Notes under the pieces: model-generated
What the model was told of the DNA's origin: nothing
Databases searched by the model: none
Seen by the model: only the letters and a program-made list of their open reading frames with translations
Assembly (NCBI GenBank): GCA_035652315.1
Contig: DASREA010000035.1
Location: 1 to 64,000, forward strand
Source of the DNA: CANKHA01 sp035652315
GTDB taxonomy: Bacteria > Pseudomonadota > Alphaproteobacteria > Rhizobiales > Xanthobacteraceae
Direction: 5' to 3'
DNA: 64,000 nt
Made by a program: the position numbers and the translations under genes
Part shown: piece by piece, positions 33,928 to 42,213 of the stretch
How the letters are laid out: every line of letters starts with the position of its first letter
Numbering within the stretch: position 1 is the stretch's first letter

Positions 33928-35076
33928 ATGGTTTCGCGGGCGGAGCGCACGGCATTCGGCGACTGGTGGTGGACGGTCGACAAGCTGATGCTTGCCGCCG
34001 TGGCCATCCTGATGCTCGGCGGCATCGTGCTGTCGCTGGCCGCCAGTCCACCGGTGGCGGCACGGCTCGGTCTTGACGCCTTCTACTTCGTCAACCGCCA
34101 CGTTCTCTATCTCGTGCCCGCCGCCGCCGTGATGCTGCTGACCTCGCTGATGTCGCCGCCGCAAATCCGCCGCGTCGCGCTCTTTGTCTTTGCCATCAGC
34201 CTCCTGCTCGTCGTGGCGACTCTGCTTTACGGCGCGGAGATCAAAGGTGCGCGCCGCTGGATCGTGATCCTTGGCCTCAACATCCAGCCTTCCGAATTTC
34301 TCAAGCCGTCCTTCGTCATTCTGATTTCCTGGCTGTTCGGGGAATCGGCGCGGCGTCCGGAGATGCCGGCCAACAGCATGGCCGTCGCTCTGCTGCTGGT
34401 GGTGGTCGCGCTGCTCGTCGCTCAGCCGGATTTCGGTCAGACCATGCTGGTCATGCTGATTTGGGGAGCGCTGTTCTTCATGGCCGGCATGCGCCTGATC
34501 TGGATGCTCGGTCTCGGCGCGGTGTCGCTGCTCGGTCTCACCGGCGCCTATCTGACCATGCCGCATGTCGCCCAGCGCATTCAGCGCTTCATCGATCCGG
34601 GCAGTGGCGACACCTTCCAGGTGACGACCTCGATCGGCTCGTTCTTGCGCGGCGGCTGGTTCGGACAGGGCCCCGGCGAGGGCACGGTGAAGCGGATTTT
34701 GCCGGACAGCCATACCGATTTCGTCTTCGCCGTCGCCGCCGAGGAGTTTGGCATTGTCCTCTGCCTGATGTTGGTGGCGCTGTTTGCTTTCGTCGTCATT
34801 CGCGCGCTGCGCCAGGCCATGAATAATGAGGACGCGTTTTCACGATTCGCCGCCGCCGGTTTGGCCATGCTGTTCGGCCTTCAATCGGCCATCAATATGT
34901 CGGTCAATCTGCATCTGATGCCGGCCAAGGGAATGACCCTGCCGTTCATCTCGTTCGGTGGCTCCTCGATGATTTCGCTCGCCTATGCCATGGGAATGCT
35001 GCTGGCGCTGACCCGCGAGCGCCCGCGCGCGGAAATGCTGGTGGCGGCGATGCCGATGGCCAGGAAGATTGCCTGA
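33928..35076 (+). CDS. ftsW: SEDS-family septal peptidoglycan polymerase FtsW
   Basis: A 382-residue polytopic membrane protein that polymerises septal peptidoglycan together with FtsI. About ten membrane segments are visible. Signatures: GARRWIVILGLNIQPSEFLKPSF, LVAQPDFGQTMLV (with the catalytic Asp region), GQGPGEGTVKRILPDSHTDFVFAVAAEEFG and NLHLMPAKGMTLPFISFGGSS. Its TGA overlaps the murG ATG by one base (TGATG). A CtrA-like box lies upstream. Confidence 0.96.
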   Translation: MVSRAERTAFGDWWWTVDKLMLAAVAILMLGGIVLSLAASPPVAARLGLDAFYFVNRHVLYLVPAAAVMLLTSLMSPPQIRRVALFVFAISLLLVVATLLYGAEIKGARRWIVILGLNIQPSEFLKPSFVILISWLFGESARRPEMPANSMAVALLLVVVALLVAQPDFGQTMLVMLIWGALFFMAGMRLIWMLGLGAVSLLGLTGAYLTMPHVAQRIQRFIDPGSGDTFQVTTSIGSFLRGGWFGQGPGEGTVKRILPDSHTDFVFAVAAEEFGIVLCLMLVALFAFVVIRALRQAMNNEDAFSRFAAAGLAMLFGLQSAINMSVNLHLMPAKGMTLPFISFGGSSMISLAYAMGMLLALTRERPRAEMLVAAMPMARKIA

Positions 35077-36182
35077 TGGGAACAGGCTATGTGCGGCTCG
35101 TGCTCATTGCCGCGGGCGGCACGGGCGGCCATCTGTTTCCGGCTGAGGCTCTGGCCGCCGCGCTCGTGCGGCGCGGCGTCGCCGTCGACCTCGCCACCGA
35201 TTCACGCGCGACGTCCTATGGCGGCAATTTTCCTGCACGCGCGCGGCACGTCATTCCGAGTTCGCCTGTGCTTGGGCGCGATCCCTGGGCGCTGCTGCGC
35301 ACCGGCGCCATCATCGGCGCCGGCGTCGCGAAAGCCTGGGCGCTGTTGCGGCAATTGCGGCCGATCGCGGTTGTCGGTTTCGGCGGCTACCCGACGGTGC
35401 CGCCGGTTCTCGCTGCCGCCCTGCACGGCATTCCGGCGATCATCCACGAACAGAATTCGGTCATCGGCCGGGCCAATCGTTTTCTCGCGCCGCGGGTGAA
35501 GGCCATCGCCACCGGATTCCGCAGCATCGGCCAATCCGATCCCGCGCTTGCGGCGAAAACCACTTGGGTCGGCAATCCGGTGCGGCCGGCGGTCATCCTT
35601 GCCGCCGCGAAGCCCTATACAGCGCCGGATGCTGGCGGGCCGCTGCGCCTGCTTGTGTTCGGCGGCAGCCAAGGCGCCCGCGTCATGGCCGAGGTCGTGC
35701 CCGCCGCTATCGCCGCTCTCGATGAAGGACTGCGTTCGCGGCTTCGTATTTTGCAGCAGGCGCGTGAGGAGGACATCGCCGCCGTCAAGCGCGGCTATTC
35801 CGAGATCGCCGTCGATGCCGAGGTGGCGCCGTTCTTTTCCGATCTGCCGGCGCGCATGGCCACAAGCCACATCGTCGTGTCGCGTTCCGGCGCCTCGACT
35901 GTCGCGGAATTGGCCGCGATCGGCCGTCCTGCCATTCTGGTGCCGCTGCCGAATGCGCTCGACCAGGACCAGTTCGCCAACGCTGGCGTGCTGGCGCAGG
36001 CCGGCGCCGCGGTGCGGCTGCCGCAGGCGGAATTCACGCCCGAGCGGCTGGCATCGGAGATTTCCGCGCTCGCCGCCGATCCGGCGCGGCTTGCCGCCAT
36101 GGCCGAGGCGGCGCGCAAGGCCGGTACCCTGGACGCCGCCGACCGGCTTGCCGATCTGGTCTTGCGCGTGGCGAGACAGTAA
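35076..36182 (+). CDS. murG: UDP-GlcNAc:lipid I N-acetylglucosaminyltransferase MurG
   Basis: A 368-residue peripheral membrane glycosyltransferase making lipid II. The N-terminal loop GGTGGH at residues 14-19 binds the lipid phosphate. Further signatures are VVGFGGYPTVPPVLAA, IIHEQNSVIGRANRFLA, VFGGSQGARVM, VVSRSGASTVAELAAIGRPAILVPLPNALDQDQ (key residues SRSGASTxxE, PxxxAxDxxQ). It starts inside the ftsW stop. murC follows 45 bases later. Confidence 0.97.
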   Translation: MGTGYVRLVLIAAGGTGGHLFPAEALAAALVRRGVAVDLATDSRATSYGGNFPARARHVIPSSPVLGRDPWALLRTGAIIGAGVAKAWALLRQLRPIAVVGFGGYPTVPPVLAAALHGIPAIIHEQNSVIGRANRFLAPRVKAIATGFRSIGQSDPALAAKTTWVGNPVRPAVILAAAKPYTAPDAGGPLRLLVFGGSQGARVMAEVVPAAIAALDEGLRSRLRILQQAREEDIAAVKRGYSEIAVDAEVAPFFSDLPARMATSHIVVSRSGASTVAELAAIGRPAILVPLPNALDQDQFANAGVLAQAGAAVRLPQAEFTPERLASEISALAADPARLAAMAEAARKAGTLDAADRLADLVLRVARQ

Positions 36183-36227
36183 AACCCGGGCCGCCGCCCG
36201 GCGCGCAATCATAGAGGGCCTTAACAA

Positions 36228-37631
36228 ATGAAGCTGCCGCAGCATATCGGGCCGATCCATTTCGTCGGGATCGGCGGCATCGGCATGAGCGGCATCGCCG
36301 AGGTCTTGGCCACGCTTGGCTACAAGGTGCAGGGTTCAGACGTGGCGGAAAGCGCCAACGTCAAACGCCTGCGCGAGCAGGGGGTCCGTGTCGCCGTCGG
36401 CCATGACGCCAAGAACATCCAAGGCGCGGAGGTGATCGTCGTTTCGTCGGCGATCAAGCGTGACAATCCGGAGCTCGTCGCCGCCCGCGCGCAGCGGCTG
36501 CCGGTGGTGCGCCGCGCTGAGATGCTCGCCGAGCTGATGCGGCTCAAGCGCTGCGTGGCGGTGGCCGGCACCCACGGCAAGACGACGACGACGTCGCTGG
36601 TTGCCGCGCTGCTCGATGCCGGAGGCCTCGATCCCACCGTCATCAATGGCGGCATCATCAACGCCTATGGCACCAACGCGCGGCTCGGCGCCGGCGATTG
36701 GATGGTGGTGGAAGCCGACGAATCCGACGGCACCTTCCTCAAGCTACCGGCCGACATCGCCATCGTCACCAATGTGGACGCCGAGCATCTCGATCACTTC
36801 AAGACGTTCGACGCGGTGCAGGACTCTTTCCGCGCCTTTGTTGAAAACGTGCCGTTTTACGGCTTTGCGGTCATGTGCACGGATCACCCGGTGGTGCAGG
36901 CCATGGTCGGCCGCATCGAAGACCGCCGCATCATCACCTATGGCGAGAATCCACAGGCCGATGTACGCCTCGCCGAACTCGATCACAATGCCGGGCACTC
37001 GCATTTTTCCGTGCTGTTCCGCAGCCGCGCCGGCGATGTTGTGCACGAGATCAAGGACCTCGCTCTGCCAATGCCGGGCCGCCACAACGCGCTCAACGCC
37101 ACGGCCGCCGTGGCGGTGGCCCACGAGCTCGGCATCGCCGACGACCGCATGCGCAAGGCGCTGGCCGGCTTCGGCGGCGTTAAGCGCCGCTTCACCCGCA
37201 CCGGCGAATGGAATGGCGTCACGGTGATCGACGATTACGGTCATCATCCGGTGGAGATCGCCGCCGTGCTGCGCGCGGCGCGCGAGACGAGCAAAGGCCG
37301 CGTGATCGCCGCGATGCAGCCGCATCGCTATACCCGCCTGCACGATCTGTTTGAGCAGTTCTGCACCTGCTTCAATGACGCCGACGCGGTGATCGTTGCC
37401 AACGTCTATCCGGCCGGCGAAGCGCCGATCCCCGGCGCCGACCGCGACGCCCTCGTGCAGGGCTTGCGCGCGCGCGGGCATCGCCAGGTGATCCCGCTCG
37501 ATGACGCCAAGCAACTCGCTGGCATCGTCAAAGGCCTGGTGAAGCCCGGCGATCTCGTCGTTTGCCTCGGCGCCGGCAACATTACCCAATGGGCTTACGC
37601 GCTGCCCGGCGAGTTGCAGGCGCTGGGGTAA
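36228..37631 (+). CDS. murC: UDP-MurNAc:L-alanine ligase MurC
   Basis: A 467-residue Mur ligase. The N-terminal HFVGIGGIGMSGIAEVL binds UDP; the ATP loop GTHGKTTTTS is at residues 114-123; then VEADESDGTFLKL, VTNVDAEHLDHF, LPMPGRHNALNATAAVAVA, DDYGHHPVEIAAVL and the closing LVVCLGAGNITQWA. The length is standard. It is preceded by murG in the same direction and followed by a repeat-filled 172-base gap before murB. Confidence 0.97.
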   Translation: MKLPQHIGPIHFVGIGGIGMSGIAEVLATLGYKVQGSDVAESANVKRLREQGVRVAVGHDAKNIQGAEVIVVSSAIKRDNPELVAARAQRLPVVRRAEMLAELMRLKRCVAVAGTHGKTTTTSLVAALLDAGGLDPTVINGGIINAYGTNARLGAGDWMVVEADESDGTFLKLPADIAIVTNVDAEHLDHFKTFDAVQDSFRAFVENVPFYGFAVMCTDHPVVQAMVGRIEDRRIITYGENPQADVRLAELDHNAGHSHFSVLFRSRAGDVVHEIKDLALPMPGRHNALNATAAVAVAHELGIADDRMRKALAGFGGVKRRFTRTGEWNGVTVIDDYGHHPVEIAAVLRAARETSKGRVIAAMQPHRYTRLHDLFEQFCTCFNDADAVIVANVYPAGEAPIPGADRDALVQGLRARGHRQVIPLDDAKQLAGIVKGLVKPGDLVVCLGAGNITQWAYALPGELQALG

Positions 37632-37667
37632 GCGCAATGATTATCAGCCCGGTCGCATTCTTTCTTA

Positions 37668-37794
37668 GACCGCTCCCCAAGGGGGAGAGGCCGGCGCGCT
37701 GTGGCGCGCCGGGTGAGGGGGTTCGCACAGGAGTTACATTACTCAGGCCGGTCCCCCCTAACCCCAACCCTCTCCCCGCAGGGGAGAGGGCGAA
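37668..37794. repeat. Repeat, family C (CTCCCC...GGGGAG type), between murC and murB
   Basis: The murC-murB gap holds CCGCTCCCCAAGGGGGAGAGG near 37670-37690 (arms CTCCCC/GGGGAG), a GGCGCGCTGTGGCGCGCC hairpin at about 37692-37711, and CCCTAACCCCAACCCTCTCC plus CAGGGGAGAGGGCG at about 37757-37792. Such CTCTCCCC...GGGGAGAG repeats are widespread in proteobacterial intergenic DNA. It ends 10 bases before the murB start, so the murB ribosome-binding site is inside or just after it. Confidence 0.75.
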
Positions 37795-37803
37795 GAGTGT
37801 TGC

Positions 37804-38748
37804 ATGAGCTTTCCCGACGTCGTGCCGGAACTGAAAAGGCAAATGCCCGAACTGCGCGGCCGGCTGCTCGCCAATCAGTCCATGGCGCAGCTCACCTGGT
37901 TTCGCGCCGGCGGGCCGGCGCAGGTTCTATTCATGCCGGAAGACGAGGACGATCTCTCTTATTTCCTGGCGCATCTGCCAGCGGAGATTCCGGCCACGGT
38001 GGTCGGGCTCGGCTCCAATCTGATTGTCCGCGACGGCGGCGTGCCCGGCGTCGTCATCCGTCTCGGCCGCGGCTTCAATGACATTATCGTGGAGGCCGGC
38101 GCGCGCATCCGCGCCGGGGCGGCCGCCCCCGACGTGAAGGTGGCGCGCGCGGCGCAGGATGCCGCCATCGCCGGGCTTGCCTTTCTGCGCGGCATTCCCG
38201 GCGCCATCGGTGGGGCGCTGCGGATGAACGGCGGCGCCTACGGCCGCGAGACCAAGGATGTGCTGATCGAGGCCCGGGCGCTGGACCGGCAGGGCCGTGC
38301 CCATATCCTCACCAATGCCGACATGCATTATACATACCGGCACTGCGGCGCGCCCGATGACCTCATCTTCACGCAGGCGCTGTTCCAGGGCGAGCCGGGC
38401 GATCGCGCCGTCATCGCCGCCGAGATGGAGCAGATCACCGAATCCCGCGAAGCCACCCAGCCGATCAAGAGTCGCACCGGCGGCTCGACCTTCAAGAATC
38501 CGCCGGGCCGCAAAGCCTGGGAGCTGATCGACGCTGCCGGCTGCCGCGGTCTCCGCGTCGGCCGTGCCCAGGTTTCCGAGATGCATTGCAACTTCCTCAT
38601 CAACACCGGCGACGCGAGCGCCGCCGACATCGAGGCGCTGGGCGAAACCGTGCGCCGCCGCGTCAAGGAAAATTCCGGCGTCGATCTCGAATGGGAGATC
38701 AAGCGGATCGGAATCAGTCTACCCGCCGGTCGTTCCGGGGCGCACTGA
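37804..38748 (+). CDS. murB: UDP-N-acetylenolpyruvoylglucosamine reductase MurB
   Basis: A 314-residue FAD enzyme that reduces enolpyruvyl-UDP-GlcNAc to UDP-MurNAc. Visible are LTWFRAGGPAQVLFMP, GLGSNLIVRDGGVPGVVI, GLAFLRGIPGAIGGALRMNGGAYG (key pattern G-x-P-G-x-x-G-G-A-x-x-M-N-x-G-A-Y-G), RTGGSTFKNPPG and VSEMHCNFLINTGDASA with the late catalytic Glu region. The last residues (GRSGAH and stop) are written by a family A repeat that begins at 38729, so the native C-terminus has been replaced. Confidence 0.96.
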   Translation: MSFPDVVPELKRQMPELRGRLLANQSMAQLTWFRAGGPAQVLFMPEDEDDLSYFLAHLPAEIPATVVGLGSNLIVRDGGVPGVVIRLGRGFNDIIVEAGARIRAGAAAPDVKVARAAQDAAIAGLAFLRGIPGAIGGALRMNGGAYGRETKDVLIEARALDRQGRAHILTNADMHYTYRHCGAPDDLIFTQALFQGEPGDRAVIAAEMEQITESREATQPIKSRTGGSTFKNPPGRKAWELIDAAGCRGLRVGRAQVSEMHCNFLINTGDASAADIEALGETVRRRVKENSGVDLEWEIKRIGISLPAGRSGAH

Positions 38749-38819
38749 AAGCGCGGACCCGGAATCCAGCAAGCGCATCTGGATTCCGGGCCCGCCGCTT
38801 CGCGGCATCCCGGAATGAC
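38729..38819. repeat. Palindromic repeat, family A, covering the end of murB
   Basis: A 91-base copy from GTCGTTCCGGGG to CCCGGAATGAC with inner arms CCCGGAATCCAG and CTGGATTCCGGG. Its first 20 bases form the last codons and stop of murB; the rest lies in the murB-ddl gap. It is in the same relative orientation as the copy inside uvrD when that gene is read in its sense direction. Confidence 0.88.
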
Positions 38820-38905
38820 ATCGTGCTTTTAGACTCTCGACGCGCCGCGCATTCTCGATTCTAGTGAGAATACGCGAATCAGTCGGACGCTTGAGCCGAG
38901 GGGGC

Positions 38906-39826
38906 ATGGCCAAACACGTCGCGGTCCTGATGGGAGGCTGGTCGGCCGAGCGCGAAGTCTCGCTGCGCTCCGGCAGAGCCAGCGCCGCCGCCCTTCAGCG
39001 CCAAGGTTATCGCGTCAGCGAAGTCGATGTCGGCCGCGACATCGCCACCGTGCTCACCGCGTTGAGGCCCGAGGTGGTGCTCAACATGCTGCATGGCCGT
39101 CCCGGCGAGGACGGCACCTTGCAGGGCCTGCTGGAAATTCTCGGCATTCCCTACAGCCATTCCGGCGTGCTGGCTTCTGCTCTCGCCATGCAGAAGGATG
39201 CCGCCAAGGTCCAGCTTCGGGCAGCGGGGGTGCCGGTCGCCGAAGGCGTCGTCGCCTCGCGTTTCGAAGCGGCGAAACGGCATCTGCTGCCACCGCCTTA
39301 CGTCATCAAGCCGGTCGCCGAAGGCTCCAGCGTCGGCGTCTTTGTCGTTACCGAAGGGCAAACGCATCCGCCGCAGGAGCTCTATCGCGAAGATTGGGCG
39401 TTCGGGGAATTCGTCCTGTGCGAACGCTACATTCCCGGCAAGGAACTCACCTGCGCGGTGCTGGGCGACCGCGCGCTCGACGTCATCGAGATCGTGCCGA
39501 CGGTACGCTTCTACGACTACGAGGCGAAATACGCGGCCGGCGGCTCCAAACACGTGCTGCCGGCTCCGATTTTACCAATTGTTTACCAAGAGGTCCGAAG
39601 ACTAGCGCTAGCGGCGCATTCTGCGCTCGGCTGCCGTGGGATCAGCCGGGCTGACTTTCGCTATGACGACCGCGTCGAGGGGACGGGAGGGTTGTTCTGT
39701 CTCGAGGTCAATACACAACCCGGCATGACCGAGACATCGCTCGTGCCCGAACTCGCTGCCTATGCAGGCATAACGTTCGATGAGCTGGTGCGATGGATGG
39801 TCGAGGACGCCTCGCTGAACCGTTGA
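38906..39826 (+). CDS. ddl: D-alanine--D-alanine ligase
   Basis: A 306-residue ATP-grasp enzyme making D-Ala-D-Ala for MurF. Signatures: VAVLMGGWSAEREVSLRSG, LHGRPGEDGTLQGLLEILGIPYSHSGVLASALAMQKD with key residues H-G-x-x-G-E-D-G, PPYVIKPVAEGSSVGV, ICERYIPGKELT-type LCERYIPGKELTCAVLG, SADFR-like RADFRYDD and CLEVNTQPGMTETSLVPE. The ATG at 38906 has GAGGGGG just before it; an ATG at 38864 is less likely. ftsQ follows after 23 bases. Confidence 0.96.
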   Translation: MAKHVAVLMGGWSAEREVSLRSGRASAAALQRQGYRVSEVDVGRDIATVLTALRPEVVLNMLHGRPGEDGTLQGLLEILGIPYSHSGVLASALAMQKDAAKVQLRAAGVPVAEGVVASRFEAAKRHLLPPPYVIKPVAEGSSVGVFVVTEGQTHPPQELYREDWAFGEFVLCERYIPGKELTCAVLGDRALDVIEIVPTVRFYDYEAKYAAGGSKHVLPAPILPIVYQEVRRLALAAHSALGCRGISRADFRYDDRVEGTGGLFCLEVNTQPGMTETSLVPELAAYAGITFDELVRWMVEDASLNR

Positions 39827-39849
39827 AGCGGACGAGGCAAAAAGGCCGG

Positions 39850-40806
39850 ATGCAATCTTCGGCCGCGGCCGCGCAACGGAACATGCGCGCGGGCCGCCGC
39901 CGGCGGCGCCGCTTGCGCCGGCTCGCCGAATTCACCGCGCGTTACACCACCGCCCCCACCGCCTATTTGCTGCAGCGCATGTTGAAGCCGCTGATCGATT
40001 TTCGCATTCCGCGCGGGATCGGCGTCCTCGGCGCGGCGCTGCTTGTTCTCGGCAGCGCTGTGTTCGGCACGATCCGCGGCGGTCACGTTCCGATGATTCT
40101 GGCGGAGGTTGTCAATCTGCGCGACGCCGCCGCCAATGCCGCCGGCTTCCGCATCGCCAATATCGCGCTCACCGGGCAAAGGCAGCTCAGCCGCGAGGAT
40201 ATCCTGACCAGCGCCGGCATCTCCGGCGGCACGTCGTTGCTTTTTCTCGATCCCGACGCGGCGCGCCGCCGCCTCAAAAGCAATCCCTGGATTGCCGAAG
40301 CCGCGGTGCTGAAGCTCTATCCGGACCGGCTTCAAATCCAGATCACCGAGCGAAAGCCCTTTGCCATCTGGCAGCAGGATCGCCGCCTTTCCCTGATCGC
40401 CTCCGACGGAACGGTGCTGGAGTCTTATGTGCCCCCGCGCTTTGCCGGATTGCCTTTGGTCGTCGGCATTGGCGCCGAAAGCCAGGCCAAGGGGTTTCTC
40501 AAGCTGCTGGCCCGCCATCCCGAAATTCATGATGCGGTGCGCGCATCCATCCTCGTCGCCGAACGCCGCTGGAATCTGCAACTGAAGAATGGCGTCGATA
40601 TCCTGCTGCCGGAATCCGGCGCCGAACAGGCACTGGACACGCTTGCCAAACTCGACCGCGAAAAGAAGCTTCTTGATCGCGACATCACCCTCGTCGATTT
40701 GCGCTTGTCGGATCGCGTGACGGTTCGTCTCTCGGATGCCGCCGCGCAGGCGCGCGACGAGGCAATCAAAGCCAAAGCCGCCAAGCATAAAGGGGGTTCG
40801 GCATGA
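39850..40806 (+). CDS. ftsQ: Cell division protein FtsQ
   Basis: A 318-residue bitopic protein. A strongly basic N-terminus (RRRRRRLRRLAE near residues 17-28) precedes one membrane segment at about 60-80 (GVLGAALLVLGSAVFGT). The periplasmic POTRA domain begins near FRIANIALTGQRQLSREDIL, followed by NPWIAEAAVLKLYPDRLQIQITERKPFAIWQ, the usual FtsQ signature. The start at 39850 follows AAAGG; an ATG at 39793 would overlap ddl by 34 bases. It overlaps ftsA by ATGA. Confidence 0.93.
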   Translation: MQSSAAAAQRNMRAGRRRRRRLRRLAEFTARYTTAPTAYLLQRMLKPLIDFRIPRGIGVLGAALLVLGSAVFGTIRGGHVPMILAEVVNLRDAAANAAGFRIANIALTGQRQLSREDILTSAGISGGTSLLFLDPDAARRRLKSNPWIAEAAVLKLYPDRLQIQITERKPFAIWQQDRRLSLIASDGTVLESYVPPRFAGLPLVVGIGAESQAKGFLKLLARHPEIHDAVRASILVAERRWNLQLKNGVDILLPESGAEQALDTLAKLDREKKLLDRDITLVDLRLSDRVTVRLSDAAAQARDEAIKAKAAKHKGGSA

Positions 40807-42125
40807 ACTCCCTGCATTATGGCGTTACGCCGAAGATGAAGCCGGTATCGCCGAAGCGCAGCACCGTCGTCGCCGCGCTCGATATCGGCACCAGCAAGAT
40901 CGCGTGCCTGGTCGCCCGCCTGAAGCCTCAGCCCCCGCAGGAAGTTCTGCGCCGACGGACTCATGCCGTCGAAATCATGGGCATCTCCCACACCCTCGCC
41001 CGCGGCATGAAGGCTGGCGCCGTGGTCGATCTTGCCGAAACCGAAGCCGCCGTCAGCCACGCCATCGACCTCGCCGAGCGAATGGCCGCGGTGCAATTCG
41101 AGTCGGTCATCACCGCCGTATCGGCCGGACGCCTGTCCAGCGAGTTGTTCGCTGCCTCCGTCGATGTGCCCGGTCCGGCTGTCTCGGACGGCGATATCGC
41201 CCGCGTGCTGGCTGCCGGAAGCAGCCATTCGGTGCGCGAAGGCCGCGCGGTGCTGCATTCGCTGCCGATCAGCTACACGCTCGACGGCGTCGGCGGCGTC
41301 CGCGATCCCCGCGAGATGCTGGCGCAGCGCTTCGGCGTGGATATGCACGTCGTCACTACCGACATCGCCGCCGCGCGCAATCTCATGCTTGCGATCGAGC
41401 GCTGCCACCTGAGCGTCGAGGCGATGGTGGCGAGTCCTTATGTGGCCGGCCTTGCCGTGCTCGCCGACGATGAAGCCGATCTCGGCGCCGCCGTCATCGA
41501 CATGGGCGCCGGAACCACGACGATCGCGGTCTTCTCCGGCGGCCATTGCGTCCATGCCACCGGCTTCGCCCTCGGCGGCCAGCACGTCACCATGGACCTC
41601 GCGCGCGGCCTCAATGCGCGCATCGCCGACGCCGAGCGAATCAAAACGTTCTATGGCAGTGTGCTCAGCGGTGGATCGGACGAGCGCGACATGATCACGG
41701 TACCGCCGGTCGGCAACGAGGAGCACGAGGCGCCGCAATTCGTCTCGCGGGCCTCGCTGGTGCGGATCATCAAGCCGCGCGCCGAGGAAATTCTGGAGAT
41801 GGTGCGCGACCGCCTCGCCGCTTCGCCGTTCGCCGCCGAGCCGCGCGGACGCGTTGTGCTCACCGGCGGGGCCAGCCAGCTCAACGGGCTGCCCGAATTG
41901 GCGGCACGCATTCTCGGCCGTCCGGTGCGGATCGGTCGGCCGCTCGGCATTTCCGGCTTGCCGGAGCCCGCAAAGGGTCCGGCTTTCGCCGTCGCAGCGG
42001 GTCTCCTCGCTTATCCGCAGGCGGCACATCTCGAACATTTCGAACCGCGGCGAACGCGGCGTCTCATGACGGGGACAGGCGGATACATGAACATGGTCGG
42101 ACAATGGCTTCGCGAAAGCTTCTGA
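40803..42125 (+). CDS. ftsA: Cell division protein FtsA
   Basis: A 440-residue actin-like ATPase that tethers FtsZ to the membrane. The N-terminal phosphate loop is ALDIGTSKIACLVARL (about residues 23-38); the 1C domain has AVVDLAETEAAVSHAIDLAE; then LPISYTLDGVGGVRDP, VIDMGAGTTTIAVFSGG, GGQHVTMDLARGLN and VLTGGASQLNGLPELA. The C-terminal amphipathic helix MNMVGQWLRESF binds the membrane. It starts in the ftsQ stop. Confidence 0.97.
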   Translation: MNSLHYGVTPKMKPVSPKRSTVVAALDIGTSKIACLVARLKPQPPQEVLRRRTHAVEIMGISHTLARGMKAGAVVDLAETEAAVSHAIDLAERMAAVQFESVITAVSAGRLSSELFAASVDVPGPAVSDGDIARVLAAGSSHSVREGRAVLHSLPISYTLDGVGGVRDPREMLAQRFGVDMHVVTTDIAAARNLMLAIERCHLSVEAMVASPYVAGLAVLADDEADLGAAVIDMGAGTTTIAVFSGGHCVHATGFALGGQHVTMDLARGLNARIADAERIKTFYGSVLSGGSDERDMITVPPVGNEEHEAPQFVSRASLVRIIKPRAEEILEMVRDRLAASPFAAEPRGRVVLTGGASQLNGLPELAARILGRPVRIGRPLGISGLPEPAKGPAFAVAAGLLAYPQAAHLEHFEPRRTRRLMTGTGGYMNMVGQWLRESF

Positions 42126-42213
42126 CGGCCCCCTCGCAAGATTTACCTAGCGGCCGGTGGCGGACCGGCCGCTCAAAGCGGCGTTCGCGCGCCCTCGCAC
42201 GGAAGAGGCATCC

